From contig NZ_QFFK01000009.1 of assembly GCF_003149455.1 (NCBI RefSeq), positions 226,663 through 290,662 of the forward strand: DNA of 64,000 bases, given 5' to 3'. The notes beneath the pieces are model-generated. The model worked only from the letters and a program-made list of their open reading frames with translations. It made no database searches and was not told the origin of the DNA. The first letter of the stretch is position 1. Each line of letters begins with the position of its first letter. Origin of the DNA: Chitinophaga deserti. GTDB lineage: Bacteria; Bacteroidota; Bacteroidia; Chitinophagales; Chitinophagaceae. This document shows positions 41,516 through 50,501 of this stretch, one piece after another. A program made the translations under genes and the position numbers.

Positions 41516-42074
41516 AAGTCGTAACTAACCCGGGGATATCCCGTAGATAAGCCGCCCTTATATAGGGGCGGCTTATGGGCGGCTTAAGGGCGGGATATAG
41601 GCGGCTTAAGGGCGGCTTATCTCCTATTTTACCCTGCAGCTGATTAACTGTTACATGGAAGCAGGGAGCTGGCTGTTTGGGCGGGAATGCCTCAGAGATA
41701 TGCCGGTTTACAGGAAATGCCTGATGATGGTATTCATGCCGGGTTACAGGTTCATTGAGCTGTTAATCAATGATTTATGGCCTGTTAGGTTTAATGGGTG
41801 ATAGTTGTTATGCCATAGCTAATTCTGTTGAACCCTGGAATTTCGGGATGGAGCAGTAAAAATGTATCTAATAATCAACGCTTTATAAGGTTTTGGGTAT
41901 AGATGCTTACAACTTTTGTAAAAGCGTATAAACAGGTATGTTATTGATAATCAACCATATTTTAGAAGCATCTGGCAAGCGGCAGCCTGGAGAACAGGCT
42001 AAAACGGCTCGTAATGTGATGAGCCTGATAACCGCAATACGTCAAACAGGGTGGTGAACGATGCGCGCGTTTTG
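41516..42074. repeat. Spacer with short GGCGGCTTA repeats
   Basis: GGCGGCTTA(T/A) occurs four times within 41565-41622, with GCCGCCCTTATA inverted to it at 41551-41562 and GGGATATCCCGTAGATAAG / GGGCGGGATATAGG variants around it. The remainder up to the S4 promoter is AT-rich and shows no gene. Confidence 0.7.
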
Positions 42075-42082
42075 TATTTTTG
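42075..42082 (+). promoter_or_regulatory. Promoter -7 element directly before the S4 gene start
   Basis: TATTTTTG (an exact TAnnTTTG) ends five bases before the chosen ATG, so transcription would start at or beside the start codon (leaderless or nearly so). No matching -33 TTTG lies at 19 bp. Confidence 0.5.
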
Positions 42083-42086
42083 CAGG

Positions 42087-42473
42087 ATGACAGCTGAAAA
42101 ACTGCGTGTAGATAAGTATCTCTGGTCCATCAGGGTGTTTAAGACCCGTTCTGCGGCCGCTGCCGCCTGCGAAGCGGGCAAGGTAAAACTAAACGGGGTA
42201 TCCGTGAAAGCCGCCAAAGCCGTTAACGTGGGCGACGAATATGAAGTGCGCACCGAAACGCGCAAGTGGAAAGTGAAGGTAACCGGCCTGCTGGCGAACC
42301 GCCAGGCATACTCCGAAGCCATTAAATACTACATAGACATCACTCCGGAAGAAGATCTGGAAATGAATAAAAGGGTGGCTTCCAGCTTCGATACAGGGAA
42401 AAGACAGAGCAAAATCGGCCGTCCTACCAAGAAAGAGCGCCGCAACCTCGACGATTTTATGCAGGAAGATTAA
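42087..42473 (+). CDS. S4 domain RNA-binding protein (Hsp15/HslR family)
   Basis: 128 residues from ATG 42087 (MTAEKLRVDKYLWSIRVFKT); a GTG at 42051 overlaps the promoter-like element and is unlikely. The S4 domain is residues 5-65 (RVDKYLWSIRVFKTRSAAAA; CEAGKVKLNGVSVKAAKAVN). A basic tail (RQSKIGRPTKKERRNLDDF) follows. Hsp15-like proteins bind stalled 50S subunits carrying peptidyl-tRNA. The gene is followed 39 bp later by lysA in the same direction. Confidence 0.93.
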   Translation: MTAEKLRVDKYLWSIRVFKTRSAAAAACEAGKVKLNGVSVKAAKAVNVGDEYEVRTETRKWKVKVTGLLANRQAYSEAIKYYIDITPEEDLEMNKRVASSFDTGKRQSKIGRPTKKERRNLDDFMQED

Positions 42474-42512
42474 AATCTTATTATTTTCGCACATTCAATT
42501 TATCCGAAACAA

Positions 42513-43739
42513 ATGGCTCAACAAAGCGACGTACTCAGCGCGGACTTTCTGGTGAAAACAGCGCAGGAATTCGGCACCCCGGTGTATATCTATCACGCCG
42601 AGAAGATCAAGACACAGTATGAAAAGCTGAAGAATGCCTTCAGTAAGGCCGATGCGCGCTTTTTCTACGCCTGTAAAGCACTTACGAACATCAACGTGCT
42701 GCGTTACATCAACTCCATCGGCTGCGGGCTGGATACGGTTAGTATCCAGGAAGTACAGCTGGGGCTGAAGGCCGGTTTCGATCCCAAGAATATTATTTTT
42801 ACGCCCAACTGCGTGGACCTCAGCGAGATCATTGCTGCGAAAGACCTTGGGGTAAACATCAATATCGACAATATTTCCATCCTCGAGCAGTTCGGCAACC
42901 AGTTTGGCGACAGCTACCCGATCTGCATCCGCCTGAACCCCCACATTATGGCGGGCGGCAACTTCAAGATCTCAACAGGGCACGTAGACAGTAAGTTTGG
43001 TATTTCCATTCACCAGATGCGCCACATCGAGCGTATTGTGAAAAGCACCAAACTGCGTGTTACCGGCCTGCACATGCATACCGGTTCCGAGATCAAGGAT
43101 GTGGACGTGTTCCTGCGCGGGGTGGAGATCATGTTTGAAATGACGGAACATTTCCCCGACCTGGAGTTCATTGACCTGGGCAGCGGCTTTAAAGTTGCTT
43201 ACCAGCAGGGCGATCCGGAAACCGACATTGACCTGCTCGGCAAAAAGCTCAGCGATGCTTTCAACAAGTTCGCAAAGGCTTACAAACGCCCCCTGCAGCT
43301 TTGGTTTGAACCAGGAAAGTTCCTGGTAAGCCAGTGCGGTTACTTCGTGGTAAAAGCCAACGTCATCAAACAAACCACCGCCACGGTGTTTGTGGGTGTG
43401 AACAGCGGTTTCAACCACCTCATCCGCCCCATGTTCTACGATTCTTTCCATCTTATTAAGAATATATCCAATCCGAAAGGCACGGAGCGCATTTATACCG
43501 TTGTGGGTAATATCTGCGAAACGGATACTTTCGGCTGGGACCGCAAGATCAGCGAGGTTCGTGAAGGCGACCTACTGGTGTTCTACAACGCCGGCGCCTA
43601 TGGCTTCGAAATGTCGAGCAACTTTAACTCCCGCCTGAAGCCTGCAGAAGTGCTGGTGAAAGACGGTAAGGCGCAGCTGATCCGCAGGCGCGATACCATC
43701 GAGGATCTGCTGAAGAACCAGGTGGAAATCCCCCTCTGA
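42513..43739 (+). CDS. lysA: Diaminopimelate decarboxylase
   Basis: 408 residues, the usual size. Fold III PLP decarboxylase motifs are present: the PLP Lys in ARFFYACKALTNINVL, GCGLDTVSIQEVQLGLKAG, TGLHMHTGSEIKD, EFIDLGSGFKVAYQ, WFEPGKFLVSQCGYFV, the catalytic-site Cys in GNICETDTFGWD and GAYGFEMSSNFNSRLKPAEV. It makes L-lysine from meso-diaminopimelate in the last step of the pathway. The stop is one base from the next start (DUF3267 gene), so the two are co-transcribed. Confidence 0.96.
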   Translation: MAQQSDVLSADFLVKTAQEFGTPVYIYHAEKIKTQYEKLKNAFSKADARFFYACKALTNINVLRYINSIGCGLDTVSIQEVQLGLKAGFDPKNIIFTPNCVDLSEIIAAKDLGVNINIDNISILEQFGNQFGDSYPICIRLNPHIMAGGNFKISTGHVDSKFGISIHQMRHIERIVKSTKLRVTGLHMHTGSEIKDVDVFLRGVEIMFEMTEHFPDLEFIDLGSGFKVAYQQGDPETDIDLLGKKLSDAFNKFAKAYKRPLQLWFEPGKFLVSQCGYFVVKANVIKQTTATVFVGVNSGFNHLIRPMFYDSFHLIKNISNPKGTERIYTVVGNICETDTFGWDRKISEVREGDLLVFYNAGAYGFEMSSNFNSRLKPAEVLVKDGKAQLIRRRDTIEDLLKNQVEIPL

Positions 43740-43740
43740 T

Positions 43741-44364
43741 ATGACTACCCTGCGCGATGATCTGCTGGCCCGCGGGTATACGGAGCTTACCAGTTTCCGT
43801 ATCAGCGAGCTGATGGGCCCTGTTAAGGAAGGTACGCGCAGGGGTTCACTTTTTTACTGGTTGCTCCTGCTTGCCATGAGCGTAGCCGGCGTATTGCTGG
43901 TGTACGGCATCCTCCATTGGAAGGCTACCGGACTCCTGACAGTTGGCCGGTTTTCTATGTGGTTTTCCCTGGGCGTGGGCGCCGTGATGTTCCTGATACC
44001 CCTCCATGAAGGGATCCACGGCCTGCTGTTCCGGTATTTTGGTGCGAAGGATGTGCGGTATGGCGTGGTTTGGCGCAAGCTGATGTTTTACGCTGTGGCA
44101 CACAACTTTGCGGTGAGCTACCGGCAGTTTCTCGTGATAGCCCTGGGGCCGTATGTGCTGCTGTCTGCAGCAATGGGGCTGGCCGCTTTGGTGGTTCCTC
44201 CCGGCGGACAGGCTTTTCTGCTGGGGATGTATGGCTTCCATACCCTCTGCTGTATCGGTGACTTCGGTCTGTGTGGATATATGCATCAATTCCGCCATCT
44301 TAACCCGCTCACCTTCGACGACGCTGATAATAGCGTGTCGTATTTTTACGTAACTTCGCACTAG
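43741..44364 (+). CDS. DUF3267 family zinc-metalloprotease-like membrane protein
   Basis: 207 residues with about four membrane helices. The HExxH-type motif LHEGIHGLLFRYFGA lies at the start of a helix, followed by VWRKLMFYAVAHNFAVSYRQ and LVIALGPYVLLSAAMGL. DUF3267 proteins (YycI/SpoIVFB-like topologies) carry this putative zinc-binding pair; a protease activity is inferred, not shown. It starts one base after lysA ends, so translation is coupled. No known substrate is in the neighbourhood. Confidence 0.85.
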   Translation: MTTLRDDLLARGYTELTSFRISELMGPVKEGTRRGSLFYWLLLLAMSVAGVLLVYGILHWKATGLLTVGRFSMWFSLGVGAVMFLIPLHEGIHGLLFRYFGAKDVRYGVVWRKLMFYAVAHNFAVSYRQFLVIALGPYVLLSAAMGLAALVVPPGGQAFLLGMYGFHTLCCIGDFGLCGYMHQFRHLNPLTFDDADNSVSYFYVTSH

Positions 44365-44432
44365 CAACTATTCCCCCCATACTATTCTGTTATCCTGCAC
44401 TGTCGCTGTTTGCCTAAAAGGTTTAGAAAATT

Positions 44433-46799
44433 ATGAAAATACTTACAGCACACCCGGATCAGTTGATTGAGGAGCACCTGATAGACAGCCATATCTCGTT
44501 CGTCCCGTTCGTCCGGTTTATGAAAGATAAAGCGAGTAAGGCCAAGGGGGCCCGGGCAGCATTCTTTACTGAAATCGTCCGCCACTTCGAAAGTAACCCC
44601 GAACTGCAAAAGCCACTTGCCAGCGATGTGGAAATAAGCCGATACCAGGAATACCTCGACCTTGTTACCGCCACCGTATTCCCCGTCACCATCGATGATA
44701 CGAGGGATATCTTTGGCATTGGGGTGCCTTACCGGTTCGCTATTTTCTATTACTCCGATAAGTTTCAACAGATCTTTTCCGAAGACGGGAAGGAGCTGCT
44801 GGCCATGCCCAAGGGAATGTCTCCCGACAAGATCCGCCGCGACAAGCTTTCATGGCTCTACAAACTGATCCTTGAAAGGTGGTATAACCTGCAGATCAAT
44901 TACGATACCGACATCGTGCATACCGTCAACTTCCCGGAAGACGGGTTAAATAAATACATTAAAGTAAATATAGACGCCCGTTTTGTGGATGTGCGCCTCA
45001 AAGGCGAGCTTCCTAAACTGGATTGCGGAAACATCTGCGCCGGCGACTTCAGGGCGCAGGACCTTTCCACCCTGCAAGAGCTGGTGCCGCTGGAATCCTT
45101 TGAGCTGGAAGGGTTCGTGATATGGACCATCCAGGATGTGACGCGCGATTATGTGGTGGATGGCATGAAGAGCCTGGTGCTCAACATCCGGAAAGATAAT
45201 GAGCTGAAAACATATACCCAGGCACGTGAGTACCTCAAAACCCTCACCGGCCGGGCTGATCTGAATATTCACCTCATCCCTTTCCTGAAAGTGAATAACA
45301 AGAGCGTGCTCGAAACCACTTATGTGTCGCAGAGCATCATCTTCAGCAGTGCACGCAGTGATCAGGAGCGTTTGGCGCTCAACGATCAGCTCATGGAATT
45401 TTTGCAGAGCAACCCGCGCCCGCTGGTATTGCAGGAAGTTTCCCGCCAATCGGTAGAGCTGTATCCTTTCCTGAAATACCTGCCGCTGCATGGAATAAAA
45501 AGCTTTATCCTTTTCCCCATCCTGCACGAGAATAATCTGCTGGGTATGCTGGAACTGGCTACTTCCGGTCAAACACCGCTGGATTGGGAGATACTCTCGC
45601 ACCTGCAACCGGTGTATGCACTGGGATCCATGCTGCTGGGCCGTACCGTAGAGCTGGCTAATGAGCGGATCAATGAAGTGATCAAAGATCAGTTTACCGC
45701 ATTGCAGCCTGCCGTGGAATGGAAGTTTACGGAAGCGGCTTGGGAATACCTGCACATGCCTAAAAACGTGAAGCAGAAAGATATCGGTAACATCGCTTTT
45801 GAAGATGTGTACCCGCTGTATGGTGCCGTGGATATCCGAAACAGTTCTGTAGAAAGAGGCACGGCTATCCGCGACGACCTTCGTGAACAACTGCAACTCA
45901 TCCAGCAAACTTTCAAAGGCATTAACGGCAGTTTACACCTGCCGCTGCTCGAAGAACTGCAATACAAGAACAACCGCATGCTGAACAGCATGCACGATAC
46001 ATTGTTCGCGGAAGACGAAGTGAAGATCAACGAATTCCTCGACCACGAAATTGCTCCTACCTTCCGGCATTTGTATGATAGCGAAGATAACCTGAAGCCC
46101 CTGCTGAATGAGTACTTCACGAAGATCGACAAGCATTCCGGGCATATCTATCACCACCGCCGTGAGTATGAAGACAGCCTGCGGGAGATCAATTCTGCCA
46201 TCAACCGCTTCCTTGAAACAGAGAAAGACGAACTGCAGCAATCTTATCCCTGCTATTTTGAGAAGTACAGGACAGACGGGGTGGAGTATAACATTTACAT
46301 TGGCCAAAGCATTGCACCCGATCGTAAGTTTGATTCGATGTACCTCCGTAACCTGCGCCTGTGGCAGCTTACATCAATGGCTAAGATTGCGCGCCTCACG
46401 AACGACCTGGTGCCTTCACTTAAATTGCCGCTGCAAACCACGCAACTGATCCTCGCACATTCCAACCCGATAGCTATCAGCTTCCGGAAAGATGAGCGGC
46501 GCTTTGATGTGGAAGGAGCTTACAATATGCGGTACGAGATCATGAAAAAGCGTATTGATAAAGTACGCATCCGCGATACAAATGAGCGGCTGACGCAACC
46601 CGGTAAAATCGCGATCGTATATTCCTACTCCCGAGAAGCAGAAGAGTACCGCAAGTACATCGATTTCCTGATCGATAAAGATATACTGCTGCGCGATGTT
46701 GAGCAGCTGGATCTGGAAGAGCTGCAGGGCGTAAGCGGCCTGAAGGCCATCCGCCTCACGGTGAACATGGGCAGAATGTTGCCTGCCGGGAAAGCATAA
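44433..46799 (+). CDS. GAF domain-containing protein (Bacteroidota family)
   Basis: 788 residues, cytosolic. A GAF-like domain appears around residues 280-420 (VYVSQSIIFSSARSDQERLA; FPILHENNLLGMLELATSGQ). The remainder is mostly helical with long amphipathic stretches and no kinase, cyclase or diguanylate cyclase motif. The large protein matches a Bacteroidota-specific GAF family seen near housekeeping genes whose role is unknown. The N-terminal 70 residues contain a Leu-rich helix (QLIEEHLIDSHISFVPFVRF). Neighbours give no clear hint; a terminator follows. Confidence 0.8.
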   Translation: MKILTAHPDQLIEEHLIDSHISFVPFVRFMKDKASKAKGARAAFFTEIVRHFESNPELQKPLASDVEISRYQEYLDLVTATVFPVTIDDTRDIFGIGVPYRFAIFYYSDKFQQIFSEDGKELLAMPKGMSPDKIRRDKLSWLYKLILERWYNLQINYDTDIVHTVNFPEDGLNKYIKVNIDARFVDVRLKGELPKLDCGNICAGDFRAQDLSTLQELVPLESFELEGFVIWTIQDVTRDYVVDGMKSLVLNIRKDNELKTYTQAREYLKTLTGRADLNIHLIPFLKVNNKSVLETTYVSQSIIFSSARSDQERLALNDQLMEFLQSNPRPLVLQEVSRQSVELYPFLKYLPLHGIKSFILFPILHENNLLGMLELATSGQTPLDWEILSHLQPVYALGSMLLGRTVELANERINEVIKDQFTALQPAVEWKFTEAAWEYLHMPKNVKQKDIGNIAFEDVYPLYGAVDIRNSSVERGTAIRDDLREQLQLIQQTFKGINGSLHLPLLEELQYKNNRMLNSMHDTLFAEDEVKINEFLDHEIAPTFRHLYDSEDNLKPLLNEYFTKIDKHSGHIYHHRREYEDSLREINSAINRFLETEKDELQQSYPCYFEKYRTDGVEYNIYIGQSIAPDRKFDSMYLRNLRLWQLTSMAKIARLTNDLVPSLKLPLQTTQLILAHSNPIAISFRKDERRFDVEGAYNMRYEIMKKRIDKVRIRDTNERLTQPGKIAIVYSYSREAEEYRKYIDFLIDKDILLRDVEQLDLEELQGVSGLKAIRLTVNMGRMLPAGKA

Positions 46800-46814
46800 T
46801 CACAATTTACTGCG

Positions 46815-46859
46815 CATAAAAAAAGGCTGTTCATAATACTGAACAGCCTTTTTTATTAC
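46815..46859. terminator. Terminator between convergent genes
   Basis: AAAAAAGGCTGTTCA / TGAACAGCCTTTTTT with a TAATAC loop, T-runs on both sides; it serves the GAF gene and the metallophosphoesterase gene alike. Confidence 0.9.
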
Positions 46860-46874
46860 TAATTATATTAAGGT

Positions 46875-49800
46875 CTAAAACTTGAAACCGAAGGTTACGT
46901 AAGGCAGGGTACCTTCTTTGGAATGCCCCAGCACAGCGGTTACCACTACGAGGTTAACGGGGGAGAAGTACAAGCCTCCGCCGAAGCCGTTATGCCATCT
47001 TCCGGAATCTTCCCCGCGATACCATACCCGCCCAACATCGTTGAACGCTATCATACCAACGGAACCGGGGAGAATGTAAGAGGTGAAATCAAACAGTTTT
47101 ATGCGCAGCTCCATGTTGTTATAGAACATACCATGACCGGCGAAACGATTATTGCGATATCCGCGCAGGTTGGCAGTACCACCAAGTGAAAGCGCCTGGA
47201 AGAATTCGGGCTTGCCCCAGGTATATCCACCACCGAGGCGGGTAACGAGTACAACATTGGGTGGGAGGCCTAGGGAAGCGTAAATGCTCATATCTGACCG
47301 AACCTGCAGCATATTGTTACTGGCACCGGTTAGACCCTTACTGCCGAGTACCGTGGTATTCCACAGTAAACCGCGGGTGGCTACGAGTTTATTATCGCGC
47401 GTATCGATACTGAAATTACCTCTCAGTCCTGCATAGCTTTTATTGGCAAAGATGCGTGCCGAGTCGGGCTTGGCGAATTCGTTGAGGTAACGGCCGTAAT
47501 TGTTTTCCGCTTCCAGCTTAGCCGCTGTAATGGAGGGGCCTATGCTGAAATGGATATTCTGTGCAAGGTTGGTACGCAGCATCACTTCCGCAGCATAAAT
47601 ATCGAAACGGCTGCGGTAGTAGCGAATGGCAGGGTCGGTTATTTCCTTGTTGTATTCAGTTTCGTTACCGAAGCCGAAGAAGTTAACCGTATTGTGCGGT
47701 GCGCGTGCCATGCCATGCAGCAGCAGGTCAGACTTGCCGATCACATCATTGAACTGTCCTTCGTAACGGAACTGCCATGCTTCCGTTGCAAGGGCATGCA
47801 TACCGGTGAGGCGGTGGCGTACGGCAAAAGAATCCTTCCGGAAGCCCTGGCCGGTATATTCAAGGCCTACACCGAGGAGGAGTCCATCGTCGAGGTTATA
47901 GCCTCCTGTCACCAGCGGCATGAGCTTATTGTATTTAAAAGCCATGCGGTTGTAACGGATCACATCGGGGTTAGAAGAGAGGCGCAGTCCTTCGCGGTTG
48001 CCCACGGCAAAGCTGTCTTCTTTATGCTTCAGGTCGTAGATGAGGGCTTTTTTACCACCGCCACCGGGCACACTGTCGATGTAAGTGTCTTTATCCGCTC
48101 CGCCGATGAGCCGCACCCGAATGCGGGGATTACCGTTGCCGGTAAGTATGAACCGGTCCTGCCCGCCAAGGCCGTATACCGCCACTTCTTTCGTTTCTGA
48201 AGGGTCGAACGTACGGTCGAAAAGGGTTTGCTCCAGATCGCCGGACTTACTGATTTTCTGCGAACGCACATGCACTTTACCATCGTCGAGGCGTGTGATG
48301 GTGAACTGTTCGTTTTTGAGTGAGCCGGTAACATCTACGCCTTTGGCAAGGAAACGGTAATATTTGAGGGCTTCGCTTTTAATGATCTCCCGGCGTGCCT
48401 TCAAACGCTCCACCATCATGCTTTCCGTAAGCCGGTGGATGGAATCCGGCAACTGGCGAACGGCTTCTTCGATGGCAGCATCGGTCATCAGTTTGGAGAA
48501 TGCTTCGGCCTGCTGCTCCCATTGCTCTTTAGGGAGGTTGGTGAGGAAGTTACGGTCGAAGTAACGCGGGTTGAAGTTAAGGCCGTTGATGTTGGGTATA
48601 TTCTTCCGGAAGCCCTGAATGTTGGGCATCAGCCATGCGCGGCTGGCCATCCGGGGAATGATGCCTTCGTTCACAAAGAATGCCTGATCGCGGTCGCGGG
48701 GGATGGGGTTGAAGATCTTTTTCTTCTTATCCTTTTCCGCCCACCAGCGCCACTGATCGTCGTGCCGGTCCCAGTCGCCGATAAAGAAATCGAGCAGGCG
48801 GGCCTGCAGCACGGCAGTTTGGTTGACGGAGTTATCATTGTCTTCCAGCAGGTTTTCGAGAACCTTAAGTGTGTTATATGTTTTGCTGGCGGTAACCGGT
48901 TCGCGTTCTTCAAACAGGTATACGCCACCGGCGAAATCACGGCGGTAGATGCCCAGCGCGGTATCATCCGGCAGATATACGAAGGTGGGATTGGTATGTG
49001 GCACCCCGGCTTTTTCTGCCAGAGAAGATACTACCAGCGGAGCGTATGGGTTGGATGCGGATATCTGATCCTGCACTATTTCCCTTGCGAAGGTTTCCCG
49101 GAGAGGTTCGGGAACGGCGGATGTTGGGTTTTTCACCAGCGAGCGCAGTACCCATTCGCGGCCGGAAGTATCTTCGAGACGCAGCGAGCGGGTTTGCATA
49201 CCACCGCCGCGCTTGGTTACTTTCAATCCGCCTTTAACGGTATTGATATCGATGGTATGGAAGGTGAGGGGCGTTGCCCATACTTTCCGGTAGTTTTCGC
49301 CCAGCATGAGCCGGTGAAAGCCGTTGATGCGAACATACCGGGGATCGGCTGCCATGGTCACGGAATCGGGCTTTGGTTTGGCGGCATCCTGCGCAAGCCG
49401 GCTGCGATGGCCTGCGAGGTCGAACAGCTGATGGGAGTAAATGGGCGTGGGATCGTTTTCGTTATAGAAATCCACTTTCACTTTCCCGTTTTTCATCACG
49501 GTGATAACGCTATAGCCATAATACTTGCTGACAAATAAGGAACCCTGTCCGTGGCGCACACGGCTGTCTTTCGCACCGGCACCGCTTACGAGGTAATACC
49601 GGTTGCGGTCCTGCATCAGCTGCAGGGTATGTTCATGCCCTGCTACAAATACAGTGGGCGATTCTTCCGGGATAGCTTCTTCGATACCGCGGATCATGCG
49701 TTTGTATAACGGGTGGGGGAGATCTTCTCTTGTTCCGAAAACGCCCCGCACCAATGGGTAGATGCTGCCGATGACGGGCAGGGGCAGGTATAGATTCGGT

Positions 49801-50501
49801 TTAGCATCTGTTAGGGGGAAGATGTGTTGTTTGATGGTATAATAGCCGCCATGGATACCATTGCTCCGCAGCGGGTGGTGGGCTGCAAACACAAGGAGCT
49901 TTCCGGGGTTGGCGGCAGCAATATCTTTTAGTTCTGCCAGCACTTCATCTTCCGTTTTCTGATCGCACGACGATTCGAGGCCGGGCTTGGCGCCGGGGTA
50001 GAGCCACCATTCGGAGTCCATCACAATCAGCATTACATCGTCTCCCATGGGGATGGCCAGCGGGCCGGGGCATCCGTCTTTCGGGAGAAAGTCCACATTC
50101 GGGAGTTTGAGCGAATCGATATACTGCTGCTGGTTGCGGATCTGCCGCCAGCCATCGGGCCGGTGCTTCGACCAGTCGTGGTTACCCGGTACAAAGATGC
50201 CTTTGGCGGAGGTTCCTTTTACGAGGTTCACCTGGTAGTCGAGGATGCTTTTGGCTTCCGGGAAGTTTTTCGCCAGCGGGCTGGGCAGTCCTAACGGATA
50301 CACGTTATCGCCGAGGAAGAGGACGGTATTAACGCCTTTGTTCAGCTGGAAGTTGCGCTTTACGGCATCCACTACAGGGTTGATGCCATTGCGCATTTCG
50401 CCGGCATCGCCGATGAGGATGATGCGTTGCTGAATGCTGTCTTCCTGCGCGGAGGCCTGCAGGGCAAAACAGGTGAGGAATATGAGTGCGAGGTATTTCA
50501 A
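46875..50501 (-). CDS. Three-part outer-membrane protein: metallophosphoesterase, kinase-like middle region, beta-barrel
   Basis: 1208 residues from a TTG start. The signal peptide is residues 1-18 (ALQASAQ). The calcineurin-like phosphoesterase spans about 24-370: Asp in IILIGDAGEMRNG, LFLGDNVYPLG, VPGNHDWSKH, FAAHHPLRSNG and FVAGHEHTLQL. The middle region (about 420-690) has EWVLRSLVKNPTS (Lys), FAREIVQDQISASNPYAPL (Glu), LLDFFIGDWDRHDDQWRWW near 575 and PRDRDQAFFVNEG near 600. These spacings resemble atypical kinases such as HipA, CotH or FAM20 types. The C-terminus (about 880-1208) is a surface-antigen/Omp85-like barrel ending YVTFGFKF. Kinase activity is inference. The start overlaps the stop of the upstream lipoprotein gene. 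Confidence 0.85.
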   Translation of the reverse strand: MKYLALIFLTCFALQASAQEDSIQQRIILIGDAGEMRNGINPVVDAVKRNFQLNKGVNTVLFLGDNVYPLGLPSPLAKNFPEAKSILDYQVNLVKGTSAKGIFVPGNHDWSKHRPDGWRQIRNQQQYIDSLKLPNVDFLPKDGCPGPLAIPMGDDVMLIVMDSEWWLYPGAKPGLESSCDQKTEDEVLAELKDIAAANPGKLLVFAAHHPLRSNGIHGGYYTIKQHIFPLTDAKPNLYLPLPVIGSIYPLVRGVFGTREDLPHPLYKRMIRGIEEAIPEESPTVFVAGHEHTLQLMQDRNRYYLVSGAGAKDSRVRHGQGSLFVSKYYGYSVITVMKNGKVKVDFYNENDPTPIYSHQLFDLAGHRSRLAQDAAKPKPDSVTMAADPRYVRINGFHRLMLGENYRKVWATPLTFHTIDINTVKGGLKVTKRGGGMQTRSLRLEDTSGREWVLRSLVKNPTSAVPEPLRETFAREIVQDQISASNPYAPLVVSSLAEKAGVPHTNPTFVYLPDDTALGIYRRDFAGGVYLFEEREPVTASKTYNTLKVLENLLEDNDNSVNQTAVLQARLLDFFIGDWDRHDDQWRWWAEKDKKKKIFNPIPRDRDQAFFVNEGIIPRMASRAWLMPNIQGFRKNIPNINGLNFNPRYFDRNFLTNLPKEQWEQQAEAFSKLMTDAAIEEAVRQLPDSIHRLTESMMVERLKARREIIKSEALKYYRFLAKGVDVTGSLKNEQFTITRLDDGKVHVRSQKISKSGDLEQTLFDRTFDPSETKEVAVYGLGGQDRFILTGNGNPRIRVRLIGGADKDTYIDSVPGGGGKKALIYDLKHKEDSFAVGNREGLRLSSNPDVIRYNRMAFKYNKLMPLVTGGYNLDDGLLLGVGLEYTGQGFRKDSFAVRHRLTGMHALATEAWQFRYEGQFNDVIGKSDLLLHGMARAPHNTVNFFGFGNETEYNKEITDPAIRYYRSRFDIYAAEVMLRTNLAQNIHFSIGPSITAAKLEAENNYGRYLNEFAKPDSARIFANKSYAGLRGNFSIDTRDNKLVATRGLLWNTTVLGSKGLTGASNNMLQVRSDMSIYASLGLPPNVVLVTRLGGGYTWGKPEFFQALSLGGTANLRGYRNNRFAGHGMFYNNMELRIKLFDFTSYILPGSVGMIAFNDVGRVWYRGEDSGRWHNGFGGGLYFSPVNLVVVTAVLGHSKEGTLPYVTFGFKF

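Noticed and set aside
48435..49538. A 367-codon plus-strand frame opposite the phosphoesterase-barrel gene
   Set aside because: Shadow frame with no domain features; the minus-strand gene has motifs throughout this stretch.
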